DNA of 64,000 nucleotides, from NCBI GenBank assembly GCA_014584575.1, contig JACTMP010000017.1, positions 241,885 to 305,884 on the forward strand, written 5' to 3'. The translations under genes were made by a program, and so were the position numbers. The notes beneath the pieces are model-generated. The model did no database searches. It worked only from the letters and a program-made list of their open reading frames with translations, and was not told where the DNA came from. Source of the stretch: Chloroflexota bacterium. Its GTDB lineage: Bacteria; Chloroflexota; Anaerolineae; Promineifilales; Promineifilaceae. Shown piece after piece: positions 7,963 through 15,943 of the stretch (positions within the stretch are counted from its first letter, which is position 1; each line of letters opens with the position of its first letter).

Positions 7963-8925
7963 ATGGTGGATGTAGCCGTCATTATCGTTAGCTGGAACGT
8001 GCGCGATTATTTGATCAAATGTTTACGTTCCGTCTTCGCCGAGTTTAAGCGGTCTGGCCTATCAGGTGAGGTGTGGGTGGTAGACAACGCCTCGACTGAT
8101 GGCACGGTTGCCCTCTTAGGCGATCTCTTTCCCCAAATTCATTTGCTGGCAAATGAGCATAATCCCGGTTTTGGCGCAGCCAATAACCAGGGAATGCGGG
8201 CCGCTGCCGAGCGACAACCCCGTTATTACTTTTTGCTGAATCCTGATACGGTGCTCAATCCGGGTGCGCTGAAAGAGTTGGTGCGTTGCCTGGATGAACG
8301 GCCGGATGGGGGTATGGCCGGGGCGCGATTGGTGTATGGCGACGGCCGTTTCCAACACAGCGCCTTTACCTTCCCCGGTGTGCGACAATTACTCTTCGAC
8401 CTGTATCCATTGCCATCTCGTTTGTATGAAACACGGTTGAACGGCCGTTACCGTCGTTCTCGCTTCCAACGCAACGGCAAACCATTTGCCATTGACCACC
8501 CGCTAGGGGCCACCATGCTGGTGCGCGCCGAAGTCGCCGAAGCCACCAAAGGGTTCGACGAATCCTACCACATGTACTGCGAAGAAATTGACTGGAGTTG
8601 GCGGGTGCAGGCGGCTGGCTGGAAAATTTACGCCGTGCCCACCGCCGAGATTGTGCATTATGGCGGCGAAAGCACCCGGCAGGTACCGGCGCGTTCGCTG
8701 GTGAACCTGTGGCGCAGCCGGGCGCAGTTGTATGAACAGCATCACGGCCGTGTCAAACTGGCCATCGCCCGCCAACTGGTTATTCGCGGCATGCGCCGCA
8801 AAGCCGCCCATACCACCGACCCCGAACTCAAATGCGCCTACGAAGAGATCGTCGCCATCTGGCAAAACGGCCACCAGCCGATAGAAGGGCAGGCGGCGGG
8901 GCTACAAGTGGCAGGTGGGAAATAG
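7963..8925 (+). CDS. Glycosyltransferase family 2
   Basis: 320 residues with a GT-A fold. The nucleotide-sugar site starts V-A-V-I-I-V-S-W-N-V, followed by V-V-D-N-A-S-T-D-G-T, and the metal-binding motif is N-P-D-T (in F-L-L-N-P-D-T-V). The layout resembles rhamnosyltransferase-like GT2 enzymes that build cell-surface glycans from activated sugars in the cytoplasm. The C-terminal eleven or so residues (ending L-Q-V-A-G-G-K) are encoded by a CAAGTGGCAGGTGG repeat, so the natural end of the domain is earlier. A second GT2 gene starts 39 bases on, suggesting one transcript. Donor and acceptor cannot be told. Confidence 0.9.
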   Translation: MVDVAVIIVSWNVRDYLIKCLRSVFAEFKRSGLSGEVWVVDNASTDGTVALLGDLFPQIHLLANEHNPGFGAANNQGMRAAAERQPRYYFLLNPDTVLNPGALKELVRCLDERPDGGMAGARLVYGDGRFQHSAFTFPGVRQLLFDLYPLPSRLYETRLNGRYRRSRFQRNGKPFAIDHPLGATMLVRAEVAEATKGFDESYHMYCEEIDWSWRVQAAGWKIYAVPTAEIVHYGGESTRQVPARSLVNLWRSRAQLYEQHHGRVKLAIARQLVIRGMRRKAAHTTDPELKCAYEEIVAIWQNGHQPIEGQAAGLQVAGGK

Positions 8926-8964
8926 TGTTTGCGTGTTTAGGTGTTTGAGTGATCAGGTATTCAG

Positions 8965-9774
8965 GTGTCAAACGAATCCTCGACCTCCCCATCTCCTGAT
9001 CTCCTGATCTCCCCATCTGCAATCTCCAATCTCCAATCTCCCCAATTAACGGCCGTCATCCTCACTTTTAACGAAGAATCCCATATCCAGCCCTGTATTG
9101 AGAGCCTGTCCTGGGCAGACCGGGTGGTGGTTTTTGATTCGTTCAGCCAGGATGGGACCGTGCCGTTGGCACGGGCGGCGGGGGCAGAAATCCACCAATC
9201 AACATTTGAAAATTACGCCCAGCAGCGCAACGCGGCGCTGGCGGCTATCCACACTGACTGGGTATTTTTTGTGGACGCGGACGAGAGGGGGATGCCAGAA
9301 CTGGCGGCTGAAATTCGGCAGGTGATGGGCACTCGTGCCGAGTGCGGCTGGTATGTGCCCCGACACAACTATATTTTTGGCAAACTGACGCGGGGGGCAG
9401 GCTGGTATCCTGATTACCAGTTGCGGTTGTTTCGTCACGGCCGTGTCCATTATGAACGACCTGTGCATGAAATTGCCGTCGTGGATGGCGAGATCGGCTA
9501 TCTGCAAAACCCGCTCATCCACCACAACTACCGCGACCTGGCCCACTTCCGCGCCAAACAGCAGGCGTACACCGCCTATGACGCTTCCATCCTCAAAGCG
9601 GATGGCATCCGCCCCAAACCCCATAACTACATCTTGCAGCCGCTCCGCCACTTTTACTGGCGATTTGTCACCCTGCACGGCTACCGGGACGGCTTACACG
9701 GCCTGCGCCTCAGCCTGTACATGGCCTACTATGAATGGGTAAAATATCACAAACTGGCGGCGTTGTGTCGGTAA
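8965..9774 (+). CDS. Glycosyltransferase family 2 (WaaE/KdtX-like)
   Basis: 269 residues, GTG start. The catalytic domain begins with L-T-A-V-I-L-T-F-N-E-E, then V-V-F-D-S-F-S-Q-D-G-T and the metal motif D-A-D-E-R; the later R-L-F-R-H-G-R-V-H-Y-E-R-P-V-H-E is typical of WaaE/KdtX-type GT2 enzymes that decorate surface glycans. The first 25-30 residues (serine-rich, ending S-N-L-Q-S-P-Q) are written by a CTCCTGATCTCC/AATCTCC repeat and have no counterpart in the family. A true start inside or after that tract cannot be excluded. It is likely cotranscribed with the GT2 gene just upstream. Confidence 0.88.
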   Translation: MSNESSTSPSPDLLISPSAISNLQSPQLTAVILTFNEESHIQPCIESLSWADRVVVFDSFSQDGTVPLARAAGAEIHQSTFENYAQQRNAALAAIHTDWVFFVDADERGMPELAAEIRQVMGTRAECGWYVPRHNYIFGKLTRGAGWYPDYQLRLFRHGRVHYERPVHEIAVVDGEIGYLQNPLIHHNYRDLAHFRAKQQAYTAYDASILKADGIRPKPHNYILQPLRHFYWRFVTLHGYRDGLHGLRLSLYMAYYEWVKYHKLAALCR

Positions 9775-9796
9775 ACGGTGATCAGTAATCGGTGAA

Positions 9797-10441
9797 ATGG
9801 CTCTAACTTTCAACATCCTCCTCTTCACCCTGCTCTTCATCAGTTGGGCCGTGCTGCATTCGTTGGCGGCGGCGGTGGGTTTGAAGCGGTTGTTTCGGGG
9901 GCGGTTTGGGGAAGCGGCTTATGTCGGCTGGTACCGGCTGTTGTATAACCTGTTTGCCCTGATCACGTTTTTGCCCCTTTACCTGCTCATCCCGGTTTTG
10001 CTGCCGCAGACGGTGGTGTGGAGTTGGTCACGGCCGTATCTCTACCTGGCCTACCTCTTTCAACTTATTGGATTAGCCGGGCTGGCCTATTCCCTCTGGT
10101 TAACGGATATGTGGGAATTTTTGGGCGTGCGGCAGGCGCTCTGGTATGTGCGGGGAAAGGGCGTCGGCCAGATGCCCACGCCACGATTTATCACCAGCGG
10201 CCCCTATGCCCTGGTGCGCCATCCGCTCTACTTTTTTTCGCTGGTGGTGCTGTGGTTTAATCCGGTGATGACGGTGGGCAGTTTGGTGTTTTATACGGCC
10301 GTGACCTTCTACTTCTGGCTTGGCTCTATCTACGAAGGACGCAAACTGGCCGCCGCTTTTGGCGAGACTTACCACGCCTACCAGCAACATGTTCCTCGCC
10401 TTTTTCCGTTTGGCCGCAGAAAAACAGGCAACCTGATGTGA
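9797..10441 (+). CDS. Isoprenylcysteine carboxyl methyltransferase-like membrane protein
   Basis: 214 residues with five or six hydrophobic segments. The C-terminal block T-S-G-P-Y-A-L-V-R-H-P-L-Y-F ... E-G-R-K-L-A-A-A-F-G-E-T-Y-H-A-Y is the cofactor-binding signature of the ICMT/PEMT superfamily, which methylates lipids, isoprenoid-like groups or small molecules using S-adenosylmethionine at the membrane. NnrU-type proteins of denitrifiers share this fold, which is suggestive given nrfHA next door, but the substrate is unknown. The ribosome-binding region (CGGTGA) before ATG is part of a GTAATCGGTGA repeat. Confidence 0.8.
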   Translation: MALTFNILLFTLLFISWAVLHSLAAAVGLKRLFRGRFGEAAYVGWYRLLYNLFALITFLPLYLLIPVLLPQTVVWSWSRPYLYLAYLFQLIGLAGLAYSLWLTDMWEFLGVRQALWYVRGKGVGQMPTPRFITSGPYALVRHPLYFFSLVVLWFNPVMTVGSLVFYTAVTFYFWLGSIYEGRKLAAAFGETYHAYQQHVPRLFPFGRRKTGNLM

Positions 10442-10521
10442 GGGTTGTCATATAAGGGATATGACTCGGCCGTTTGAATACTTCTCTGTTTGCGGCTATA
10501 TTAGGCGGCAGGAGGTCTGCA

Positions 10522-10974
10522 TTGAACCAGAAGAACAACTATTTTCTGTTAAGTGTGGTGGCAATGGTCGGTATTCTGGCGGGTCTGAGCCTGTTTACTT
10601 TCAGTTATGCTCAGGGCGCTTCCTATCTGTCTGATGACCCCAATGCCTGTGTCAACTGCCATGTAATGCGTGAACAATTTGATGGTTGGAATCGCGGCAG
10701 CCACCAAGCCGCGGCCGTCTGTAATGATTGCCACACCCCTCATAGTTTCCCCGAAAAGTGGATTGTCAAAGGCATCAACGGCTTTAATCATAGTTGGGCG
10801 TTTACTACCGGTAACTTCCCCAACACCATCCAGATCAAGCCATTTAATGCCGCCGTGGCGCAGGAAAATTGTATTGCCTGCCATGAGACTATGACCATCA
10901 ATGTGCATAGGCCAGGTGAAGAAGAAACGCTGGCCTGTGTCACCTGTCATGGCAATGTGGGTCACGGCCGTTAA
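10522..10974 (+). CDS. nrfH: Cytochrome c nitrite reductase small subunit
   Basis: 150 residues. One N-terminal membrane helix (about 7-30) is followed by four CxxCH haem sites: C43-H47, C67-H71, C116-H120 and C138-H142. This is the NrfH/NapC layout: it takes electrons from the quinol pool and passes them to NrfA on the outer side of the membrane. The start is a TTG at 10522, chosen because AGGAGG lies about 7 bases upstream; an in-frame TTG at 10474 has no such site. nrfA follows after a short hairpin, so the two form an operon. Confidence 0.92.
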   Translation: MNQKNNYFLLSVVAMVGILAGLSLFTFSYAQGASYLSDDPNACVNCHVMREQFDGWNRGSHQAAAVCNDCHTPHSFPEKWIVKGINGFNHSWAFTTGNFPNTIQIKPFNAAVAQENCIACHETMTINVHRPGEEETLACVTCHGNVGHGR

Positions 10975-10981
10975 GCCCATC

Positions 10982-11015
10982 AGAAGTTCAACTTCTTTTG
11001 ATAAGTTGAACTTCT
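10982..11015. repeat. 13-bp hairpin between nrfH and nrfA
   Basis: Arms AGAAGTTCAACTT (10982-10994) and its exact complement (11003-11015) enclose an 8-base loop, and six A follow. On the plus strand it precedes the nrfA ribosome-binding site GAGGTG, so it may set the ratio of the two subunits. Confidence 0.8.
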
Positions 11016-11035
11016 AAAAAAGAGGTGAAGTCAAG

Positions 11036-12334
11036 ATGGAAAAACGTTCAGCACGAGAAAAATGGTTATATGTGGCCGTCTTTATTCTGGCGGCCGCTCT
11101 GACAGTGGTCGTCGCCGGTTTGCTGCTCAACATCAACCAACGCAAACAGGAAGCGACCCAATTCCCGCTCAAAGTCGTGGAAATTGCCTCTGGCGAGCTA
11201 GACCCGGCCGTGTGGGGGCTTAACTTCCCCAGCCAGTATGACTCTTTCCGGCGTACCGAAGAAAATTACGGCGAAACCCCTTATGGCGGTTCTGAACCTT
11301 ACAGCAAGTTAGAGCGTTACCCGGCGATGGTGCGTCTTTGGGCCGGATATGCTTTCAGCAAAGACCACAACGAAGAGCGCGGCCATTTTTACGCCCAAAT
11401 TGACCAGGCGAATACGCAGCGGGTACAAATCGTCAATCAACCCGGCGCTTGCATCAATTGCCACGCCGCCGAAACGCCAGATCTGTTCGCTGAAATGGGC
11501 TGGGAAAATTTCAACCGTACTCCCTACAACGACCTGAAAGATAAGCTGCACTATGGTTCTTCTTGCGCTGACTGCCACGACCCGGTAACCATGGACCTGG
11601 TCATCACCCGCCCCGCCTTCCGCAACGCGATGGAAGCACGCGGTATTGACCTCAGCCAGGCCACGCGCCAGGAAATGCGCTCCTACGTTTGCGCCCAGTG
11701 CCATGTTGAGTATTACTTCCTGGGGGATGACAAAGTGCTGACCTTCCCCTGGAGCCAGGGGTTGACGGTAGACAACATTGAAGCGCACTACGACAGCTAT
11801 GGCTTTACCGACTGGACTCACGCAGAAACCGGCGCGCCCATGATCAAAATTCAGCATCCCGAATTTGAGATGTGGAGCACCGGCCTCCACGCGCGCTCCG
11901 GCGTCTCTTGCGCCGACTGCCACATGCCCTATGTGCGCGAGGGCAGCGTGAAGGTATCTGACCATTGGCTGCGCAGCCCGCTGGTAAATGTGAGCCAGGC
12001 CTGCCAGACCTGCCACAACCGACCCGAAGAGGAGCTGACCGAACGAATTCTGACCATTCAAAACACCACCGCCAGTTTGCTGCGGCAGAGTGAAGAGGCC
12101 ATCCTGGACGCCATAGATGCCATTGTGGCCGCGCGCGAGGCGGGCGTCACGGATGCCGAACTGGAAGAGGCATTATTGTTGCACCGGGCCGCCAGTTTGC
12201 GTTGGGACTTTGTCTCTTCGGAAAACAGCACCGGTTTCCACAGCCCGCAAGAGTCGGCCCGTATTCTGGCTGAATCCATCAACCTGGCGCGGCAAGCAGA
12301 ACTGGCAGCATATCAGCTACAGGCAGGGAAGTAA
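11036..12334 (+). CDS. nrfA: Ammonia-forming cytochrome c nitrite reductase (c552)
   Basis: 432 residues with an N-terminal membrane anchor (about 11-32). It reduces nitrite to ammonium with six electrons. Five haem sites are seen: C139-H143, C177-H181, C219-H223, C292-H296 and C323-H327. The first, by position the active-site haem, reads C-I-N-C-H and not the C-W-x-C-K of the E. coli enzyme, so this is the CxxCH variant with His as proximal ligand. The Q-H-P-E-F-E motif near the calcium and catalytic site is kept, as are tyrosines after haem 3. GAGGTG precedes the ATG. It follows nrfH. Confidence 0.95.
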   Translation: MEKRSAREKWLYVAVFILAAALTVVVAGLLLNINQRKQEATQFPLKVVEIASGELDPAVWGLNFPSQYDSFRRTEENYGETPYGGSEPYSKLERYPAMVRLWAGYAFSKDHNEERGHFYAQIDQANTQRVQIVNQPGACINCHAAETPDLFAEMGWENFNRTPYNDLKDKLHYGSSCADCHDPVTMDLVITRPAFRNAMEARGIDLSQATRQEMRSYVCAQCHVEYYFLGDDKVLTFPWSQGLTVDNIEAHYDSYGFTDWTHAETGAPMIKIQHPEFEMWSTGLHARSGVSCADCHMPYVREGSVKVSDHWLRSPLVNVSQACQTCHNRPEEELTERILTIQNTTASLLRQSEEAILDAIDAIVAAREAGVTDAELEEALLLHRAASLRWDFVSSENSTGFHSPQESARILAESINLARQAELAAYQLQAGK

Positions 12335-12341
12335 CGCCACA

Positions 12342-12374
12342 AGATTTGACAAATCTCCACGATTTGTCAAATCT
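12342..12374. repeat. 14-bp hairpin after nrfA
   Basis: Arms AGATTTGACAAATC (12342-12355) and exact complement (12361-12374) enclose the loop TCCAC. No T-run follows; the real terminator seems to be the next palindrome. Confidence 0.75.
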
Positions 12375-12405
12375 GAAAACTCTTGCCCGTCACAGTTAAA
12401 ATGAG

Positions 12406-12432
12406 AAGGGACACGGCCGTGTCCCTTTTTTT
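12406..12432 (+). terminator. Rho-independent terminator built on the ACGGCCGT palindrome
   Basis: A 22-bp perfect palindrome (12406-12427, AAGGGACAC, then GGCC, then GTGTCCCTT) is followed by a run of T to 12432. As RNA it gives a 9-bp stem, a 4-base loop and a U-tail, closing the nrfHA transcript. Confidence 0.85.
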
Positions 12433-12433
12433 G

Positions 12434-12462
12434 TTGCCTGCCCCTCCCCCATGCATTAGAAT
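12434..12462 (+). promoter_or_regulatory. Sigma70-type promoter for the kinase gene
   Basis: TTGCCT (12434-12439) and TAGAAT (12457-12462) are separated by 17 bases, just after the nrf terminator and 20 bases before the kinase ATG. The same TTGCCT -35 with 17-base spacing precedes the tRNA-Lys gene. Confidence 0.55.
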
Positions 12463-12482
12463 CAAGCCACGCGAGGATTGTA

Positions 12483-13331
12483 ATGAGTACAGAACGAATT
12501 GGACGATATGAGATATTAAAGCAGTTGGGGCGCGGTGGTATGGCGGCGGTGTATCTGGCCCATGACCCCTTTATCCGCCGCGATGTCGCCATCAAGGTGA
12601 TGTCGGCGCACCTGATGGAAAATGACCCGACATTTTTTGATCGCTTCCAGAATGAAGCGGAAACCATTGCCACACTGGAACACCCGGCCATTGTGCCCAT
12701 TTATGACTTTGGGCACCAGGGCGATCAATCCTACATTGTCATGCGTTATATGAGCGGCGGCACGCTGGAGAGCCAGATAAGCGCCGGGCCGATGAAGCTG
12801 CAAGAGATAGCCCCCATCATCGAACGAGTGGCTTCTGCTTTGGACGAGGCGCACCGCAAGAACATCATTCATCGTGACATCAAACCAGCCAACGTCTTGT
12901 TTGACGCCAAAGAAGAAGCGTTCCTGTCTGACTTTGGCATAGCTAAAAGCACGGCTCTCACGTCTGGCTTAACGGCCGACAATACCTTTATTGGCACCGT
13001 CGAATACATGAGTCCAGAGCAAATTCAGGGGGAAAAGGATTTAGACGGCCGTACCGATGTCTACTCCCTAGGCATTGTGCTGTTTTTCATGCTCACCGGC
13101 AAATTGCCCTTCAAAAAGGACACCATGGTTAGCACCATTCTGGCGCACCTGACGGAGCCGGTACCCAGCGTACAGGCCGCCCTGCCCCAATCGCGCCTGC
13201 CCTGGGACGAAATCCTGAATAAAGCGTTGGCCAAACATAAGGCCGACCGTTACCACACAGCCGGCGAACTGGCGAAGGACGTGAACAGCCTGCTTTCCGG
13301 CAAATGGTATCTGAACAAACTGCTTGATTAG
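12483..13331 (+). CDS. Serine/threonine protein kinase (PknB-like, cytosolic)
   Basis: 282 residues covering one Hanks-type kinase domain and little else. Motifs: glycine loop G-R-G-G-M-A (16-21), catalytic Lys38 (V-A-I-K), H-R-D-I-K-P-A-N (130-137) and D-F-G (150-152), all intact, so it should be active. It ends soon after the domain, with no membrane helix or PASTA repeats, so it is soluble. GAGG precedes ATG. A universal stress protein gene follows 23 bases later and could be cotranscribed; nothing in the sequence tells its substrates. Confidence 0.93.
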   Translation: MSTERIGRYEILKQLGRGGMAAVYLAHDPFIRRDVAIKVMSAHLMENDPTFFDRFQNEAETIATLEHPAIVPIYDFGHQGDQSYIVMRYMSGGTLESQISAGPMKLQEIAPIIERVASALDEAHRKNIIHRDIKPANVLFDAKEEAFLSDFGIAKSTALTSGLTADNTFIGTVEYMSPEQIQGEKDLDGRTDVYSLGIVLFFMLTGKLPFKKDTMVSTILAHLTEPVPSVQAALPQSRLPWDEILNKALAKHKADRYHTAGELAKDVNSLLSGKWYLNKLLD

Positions 13332-13354
13332 GCATCTGTACGAAAAGGTAATCC

Positions 13355-13801
13355 ATGTTCAATAAATTGCTCGTTCCGCTCGATGGCTCACCTTTTGGTG
13401 AATTGACGTTGGATTATGCCCGTTCTTTGGCCGAACAATATGGCAGCCACATTTTGCTGCTGCATGTGGTGGCCTCTGATTGGGAAGGCGAAATGCGGGC
13501 GGAGATGCCCTCGGTGGAGGGGGACACTCAGGCACAGGGGTTACAAGACGCCACCACCTACCTGGAAGAGAAAGAGCAGTCGCTGCGGGGGGAAGGCTTT
13601 ATGGTCACGGCCGTTACCCGCAAAGGTGAACCGGTGCATGAGTTGATATTGGACACGGCCGTGGCCCAAAACGCCGACACCATCATCATGTCCACCCACG
13701 GCTTCACCGGCCTCAAACGGCTCATGTTCGGCAACGTCGCCGAAAAGGTCATCAGCCGCGCCACTGTCCCCGTTTTGCTCATTCGTCCTCCCGATAACTA
13801 A
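13355..13801 (+). CDS. Universal stress protein (UspA family)
   Basis: 148 residues, one Usp domain. The N-terminal strand K-L-L-V-P-L-D-G-S and the ATP-binding motif S-T-H-G-F-T-G-L-K-R-L-M-F-G-N-V-A-E (G-2x-G-9x-G type) are present, so it probably binds ATP. AAAGG lies before the ATG. Directly behind the Ser/Thr kinase gene; a shared transcript is likely. Its cellular role is not predictable beyond stress response. Confidence 0.92.
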   Translation: MFNKLLVPLDGSPFGELTLDYARSLAEQYGSHILLLHVVASDWEGEMRAEMPSVEGDTQAQGLQDATTYLEEKEQSLRGEGFMVTAVTRKGEPVHELILDTAVAQNADTIIMSTHGFTGLKRLMFGNVAEKVISRATVPVLLIRPPDN

Positions 13802-13886
13802 AAAATTGCCAGATGAACTAACATAAAGTATTCTTACCCACGAACTTTCATAATTCCTGATTCATAATTCCCACCGAGGACTGCCC

Positions 13887-14486
13887 ATGATTCGCATCCT
13901 CCGGCTTTACGCCAACGCCATTGACAAATTAACCGAAGGACTGGGTGCTATTTCCATGTACCTGGTCTTGCCCACCGTTTTCATTGGCTTTGCCAATGTG
14001 GTCTTGCGCTATGCCGGTCAATTTATTGGCTTTCGCCTCACCTCCAACGCCATCATTGAAATACAGTGGTACCTCTACTCCCTTATCTTCTTTTTCGGTT
14101 TTGCCTACATTCTCAAACATAACATCAACGTGCGTGTAGATTTCTGGTACGGCCAACAGAGCCAGAAACGCAAAGCCATCATAGACTTTGTGGGGCATCT
14201 CATCGCCCTCGTGCCCTTCTGCCTCCTGGGGTTATACGTCACCTACAATCCCGTCATGCTCTCTTGGGGACGCCGCTTCGACGGCTCCTGGGGCCCCTGG
14301 GAAATGTCGCCCGATCCCAGCGGCCTGCCCCGCGCCCCCATCAAAACCATGATTCTCGTCGGCTTTTTTACGCTGCTGCTGCAAGCCATCGTTGAACTCA
14401 TCCGCCTTTATGGCACATTGCGTGATATTGACGAACTACAACGCACAAAGCCAGAAGACAAGGAAGCACCCCTGCGCATTGAATAA
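13887..14486 (+). CDS. TRAP transporter small permease (DctQ family)
   Basis: 199 residues with four predicted membrane helices, the DctQ layout; it includes the characteristic E-I-Q-W-Y-L-Y after helix 1 and H-N-I-N-V-R-V-D-F. With DctM it forms the membrane part of a sodium-driven importer for organic acids or amino acids. GAGGA precedes ATG. The dctM gene follows 44 bases later. A long periplasmic loop ([12 protein letters not shown]) is typical of the subgroup with a large DctQ. No binding-protein gene lies nearby. Confidence 0.92.
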   Translation: MIRILRLYANAIDKLTEGLGAISMYLVLPTVFIGFANVVLRYAGQFIGFRLTSNAIIEIQWYLYSLIFFFGFAYILKHNINVRVDFWYGQQSQKRKAIIDFVGHLIALVPFCLLGLYVTYNPVMLSWGRRFDGSWGPWEMSPDPSGLPRAPIKTMILVGFFTLLLQAIVELIRLYGTLRDIDELQRTKPEDKEAPLRIE

Positions 14487-14495
14487 AACACGTCA

Positions 14496-14514
14496 CGCCG
14501 GTTGCTAACCGGCG
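14496..14514. repeat. 8-bp hairpin before dctM
   Basis: CGCCGGTT (14496-14503), loop GCT, AACCGGCG (14507-14514). It ends just upstream of the strong ribosome-binding site GGAGGG of dctM and might affect its translation. Confidence 0.7.
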
Positions 14515-14530
14515 CTACAGGAGGGAAGGT

Positions 14531-15868
14531 ATGGGATCGGGATTTGAATGGGTAGCCATCATCATGTTTGTCCTATTTTTGTTTCTCATTCTCAGCGGCT
14601 ACCCGGTGGCATTTTCGTTTGCGGGCACTGCCATCGTCTTTGGCGCCATTGGCCTGGCCCTGGACGCCTTTGATCTGAACATCCTCCGGCTGCTGCCCAA
14701 CCGTTGGTTCGGCTCTATGTCAGACTTCACCTTGCTGGCTATCCCATTTTTTGTTTTTATGGGGGCCATATTTGAAAAGTCTGGCCTGGCCGAAAAATTG
14801 TTGAACACCATCGGGCTGCTCATGGGCCCATTGCCCGGTGGCCTGGCCATCGCTGTTGTCATCGTGGGCACATTATTGGCAGCAGCCACTGGCGTTGTCG
14901 CCGCCACCGTCATCGTCATGGGGCTGTTGGCGCTGCCCATCATGGTCCGTTATGGCTACGACAACAAGTTGTCCACAGGCGTCATCACCGCTTCCGGCAC
15001 GCTGGCGCAATTGATCCCCCCCAGCCTGGTATTGGTTGTATTGAGCCAGCAAGTAGGCGTTTCCGTGGGCAAACTTTTTCTGGGTGCGTTGATTCCCGGT
15101 TTGATTTTAGCCGGTTTGTACGCTCTTTATGTGCTGGTGGTGGGGTTGCTACGGCCGCACCTGGCCCCCCCTTTGCCCCCAGAAGCACGCACCGTGAAAG
15201 GGTGGGCGTTGGCGCGCCGGTCGCTGGTGGCTGTGGTGCCCCCGCTCATCCTCATCTTTGCCGTGCTGGGCAGTATTTTTACCGGCCTGGCTACCCCCAC
15301 CGAAGCAGGAGCGGTGGGCGCATTTGGCGCCTGCGTTTTGGCTATCCTCAATCGGAACTTCACCTGGTCTGTAATCAAACAAGCCGCCCGCTCCACCGCC
15401 AACATCACCTCATTGGTCTTGATGATCCTCTTCTGCTCCAACCTGTTTAGCCTGGTCTTTGATAATCTGGGCGGCCAACAATTTGCCACGCAATTGCTCA
15501 CCAACCTGCCCGGTGGTTACTGGGGATTTATCATTGTGGCCAATATCGCCATTTTCTTGTTAGGCATTAACCTGGAGTTCCTGGAAATCAGCTTTATCGC
15601 CCTCCCCATTTTTCTGCCGGCAGCTATCCAACTCGATGTCAACCTGCTCTGGTTCACGGTGATGATTGCCATTAACCTAAATATGGCCTTTATTTCGCCG
15701 CCCGTTGGTTTTTCGTTGTTTTATTTGCAAAGTGTGGCCCCCCCCGAAGTGCCCACCCTGGACATTCATAAGGGCGCGCTGCCCTTTATGGGCTTGCAGG
15801 CCATCGCCCTGATTATTGTGATGCTTGTCCCAGCCACTGTTTTGTGGCTGGTAAACCTCTCATCATAA
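14531..15868 (+). CDS. TRAP transporter large permease (DctM family)
   Basis: 445 residues with about twelve hydrophobic segments, the length and helix pattern of DctM. Family blocks are visible: L-S-G-Y-P-V-A-F near the start, [21 protein letters not shown] (about 158-167) and [12 protein letters not shown] (about 257-268). It carries the substrate through the membrane driven by a sodium gradient, together with DctQ. It needs a solute-binding protein (DctP or TAXI type), which is not in this window. GGAGGG precedes the ATG. No ACGGCCGT octamer occurs in either permease gene. Confidence 0.95.
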   Translation: MGSGFEWVAIIMFVLFLFLILSGYPVAFSFAGTAIVFGAIGLALDAFDLNILRLLPNRWFGSMSDFTLLAIPFFVFMGAIFEKSGLAEKLLNTIGLLMGPLPGGLAIAVVIVGTLLAAATGVVAATVIVMGLLALPIMVRYGYDNKLSTGVITASGTLAQLIPPSLVLVVLSQQVGVSVGKLFLGALIPGLILAGLYALYVLVVGLLRPHLAPPLPPEARTVKGWALARRSLVAVVPPLILIFAVLGSIFTGLATPTEAGAVGAFGACVLAILNRNFTWSVIKQAARSTANITSLVLMILFCSNLFSLVFDNLGGQQFATQLLTNLPGGYWGFIIVANIAIFLLGINLEFLEISFIALPIFLPAAIQLDVNLLWFTVMIAINLNMAFISPPVGFSLFYLQSVAPPEVPTLDIHKGALPFMGLQAIALIIVMLVPATVLWLVNLSS

Positions 15869-15873
15869 AACCT

Positions 15874-15930
15874 GTGATGCGTGACAGGTGAGGCGTGAAT
15901 GGTTACCACGGGTCACTCGTCACGCATCAC
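15874..15930. repeat. 12-bp inverted repeat between convergent dctM and acs
   Basis: GTGATGCGTGAC (15874-15885) and its complement (15919-15930) flank 33 bases with further partial copies (GTGAGGCGTG / CACTCGTCAC). It sits where two genes converge and may stop transcription both ways. Confidence 0.65.
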
Positions 15931-15943
15931 ATAGCACCGATCA

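Noticed and set aside
8965..9052. Signal peptide at the start of the second GT2 protein
   Set aside because: The Ser/Pro-rich N-terminus is the translation of a CTCCTGATCTCC repeat; it has no hydrophobic core.
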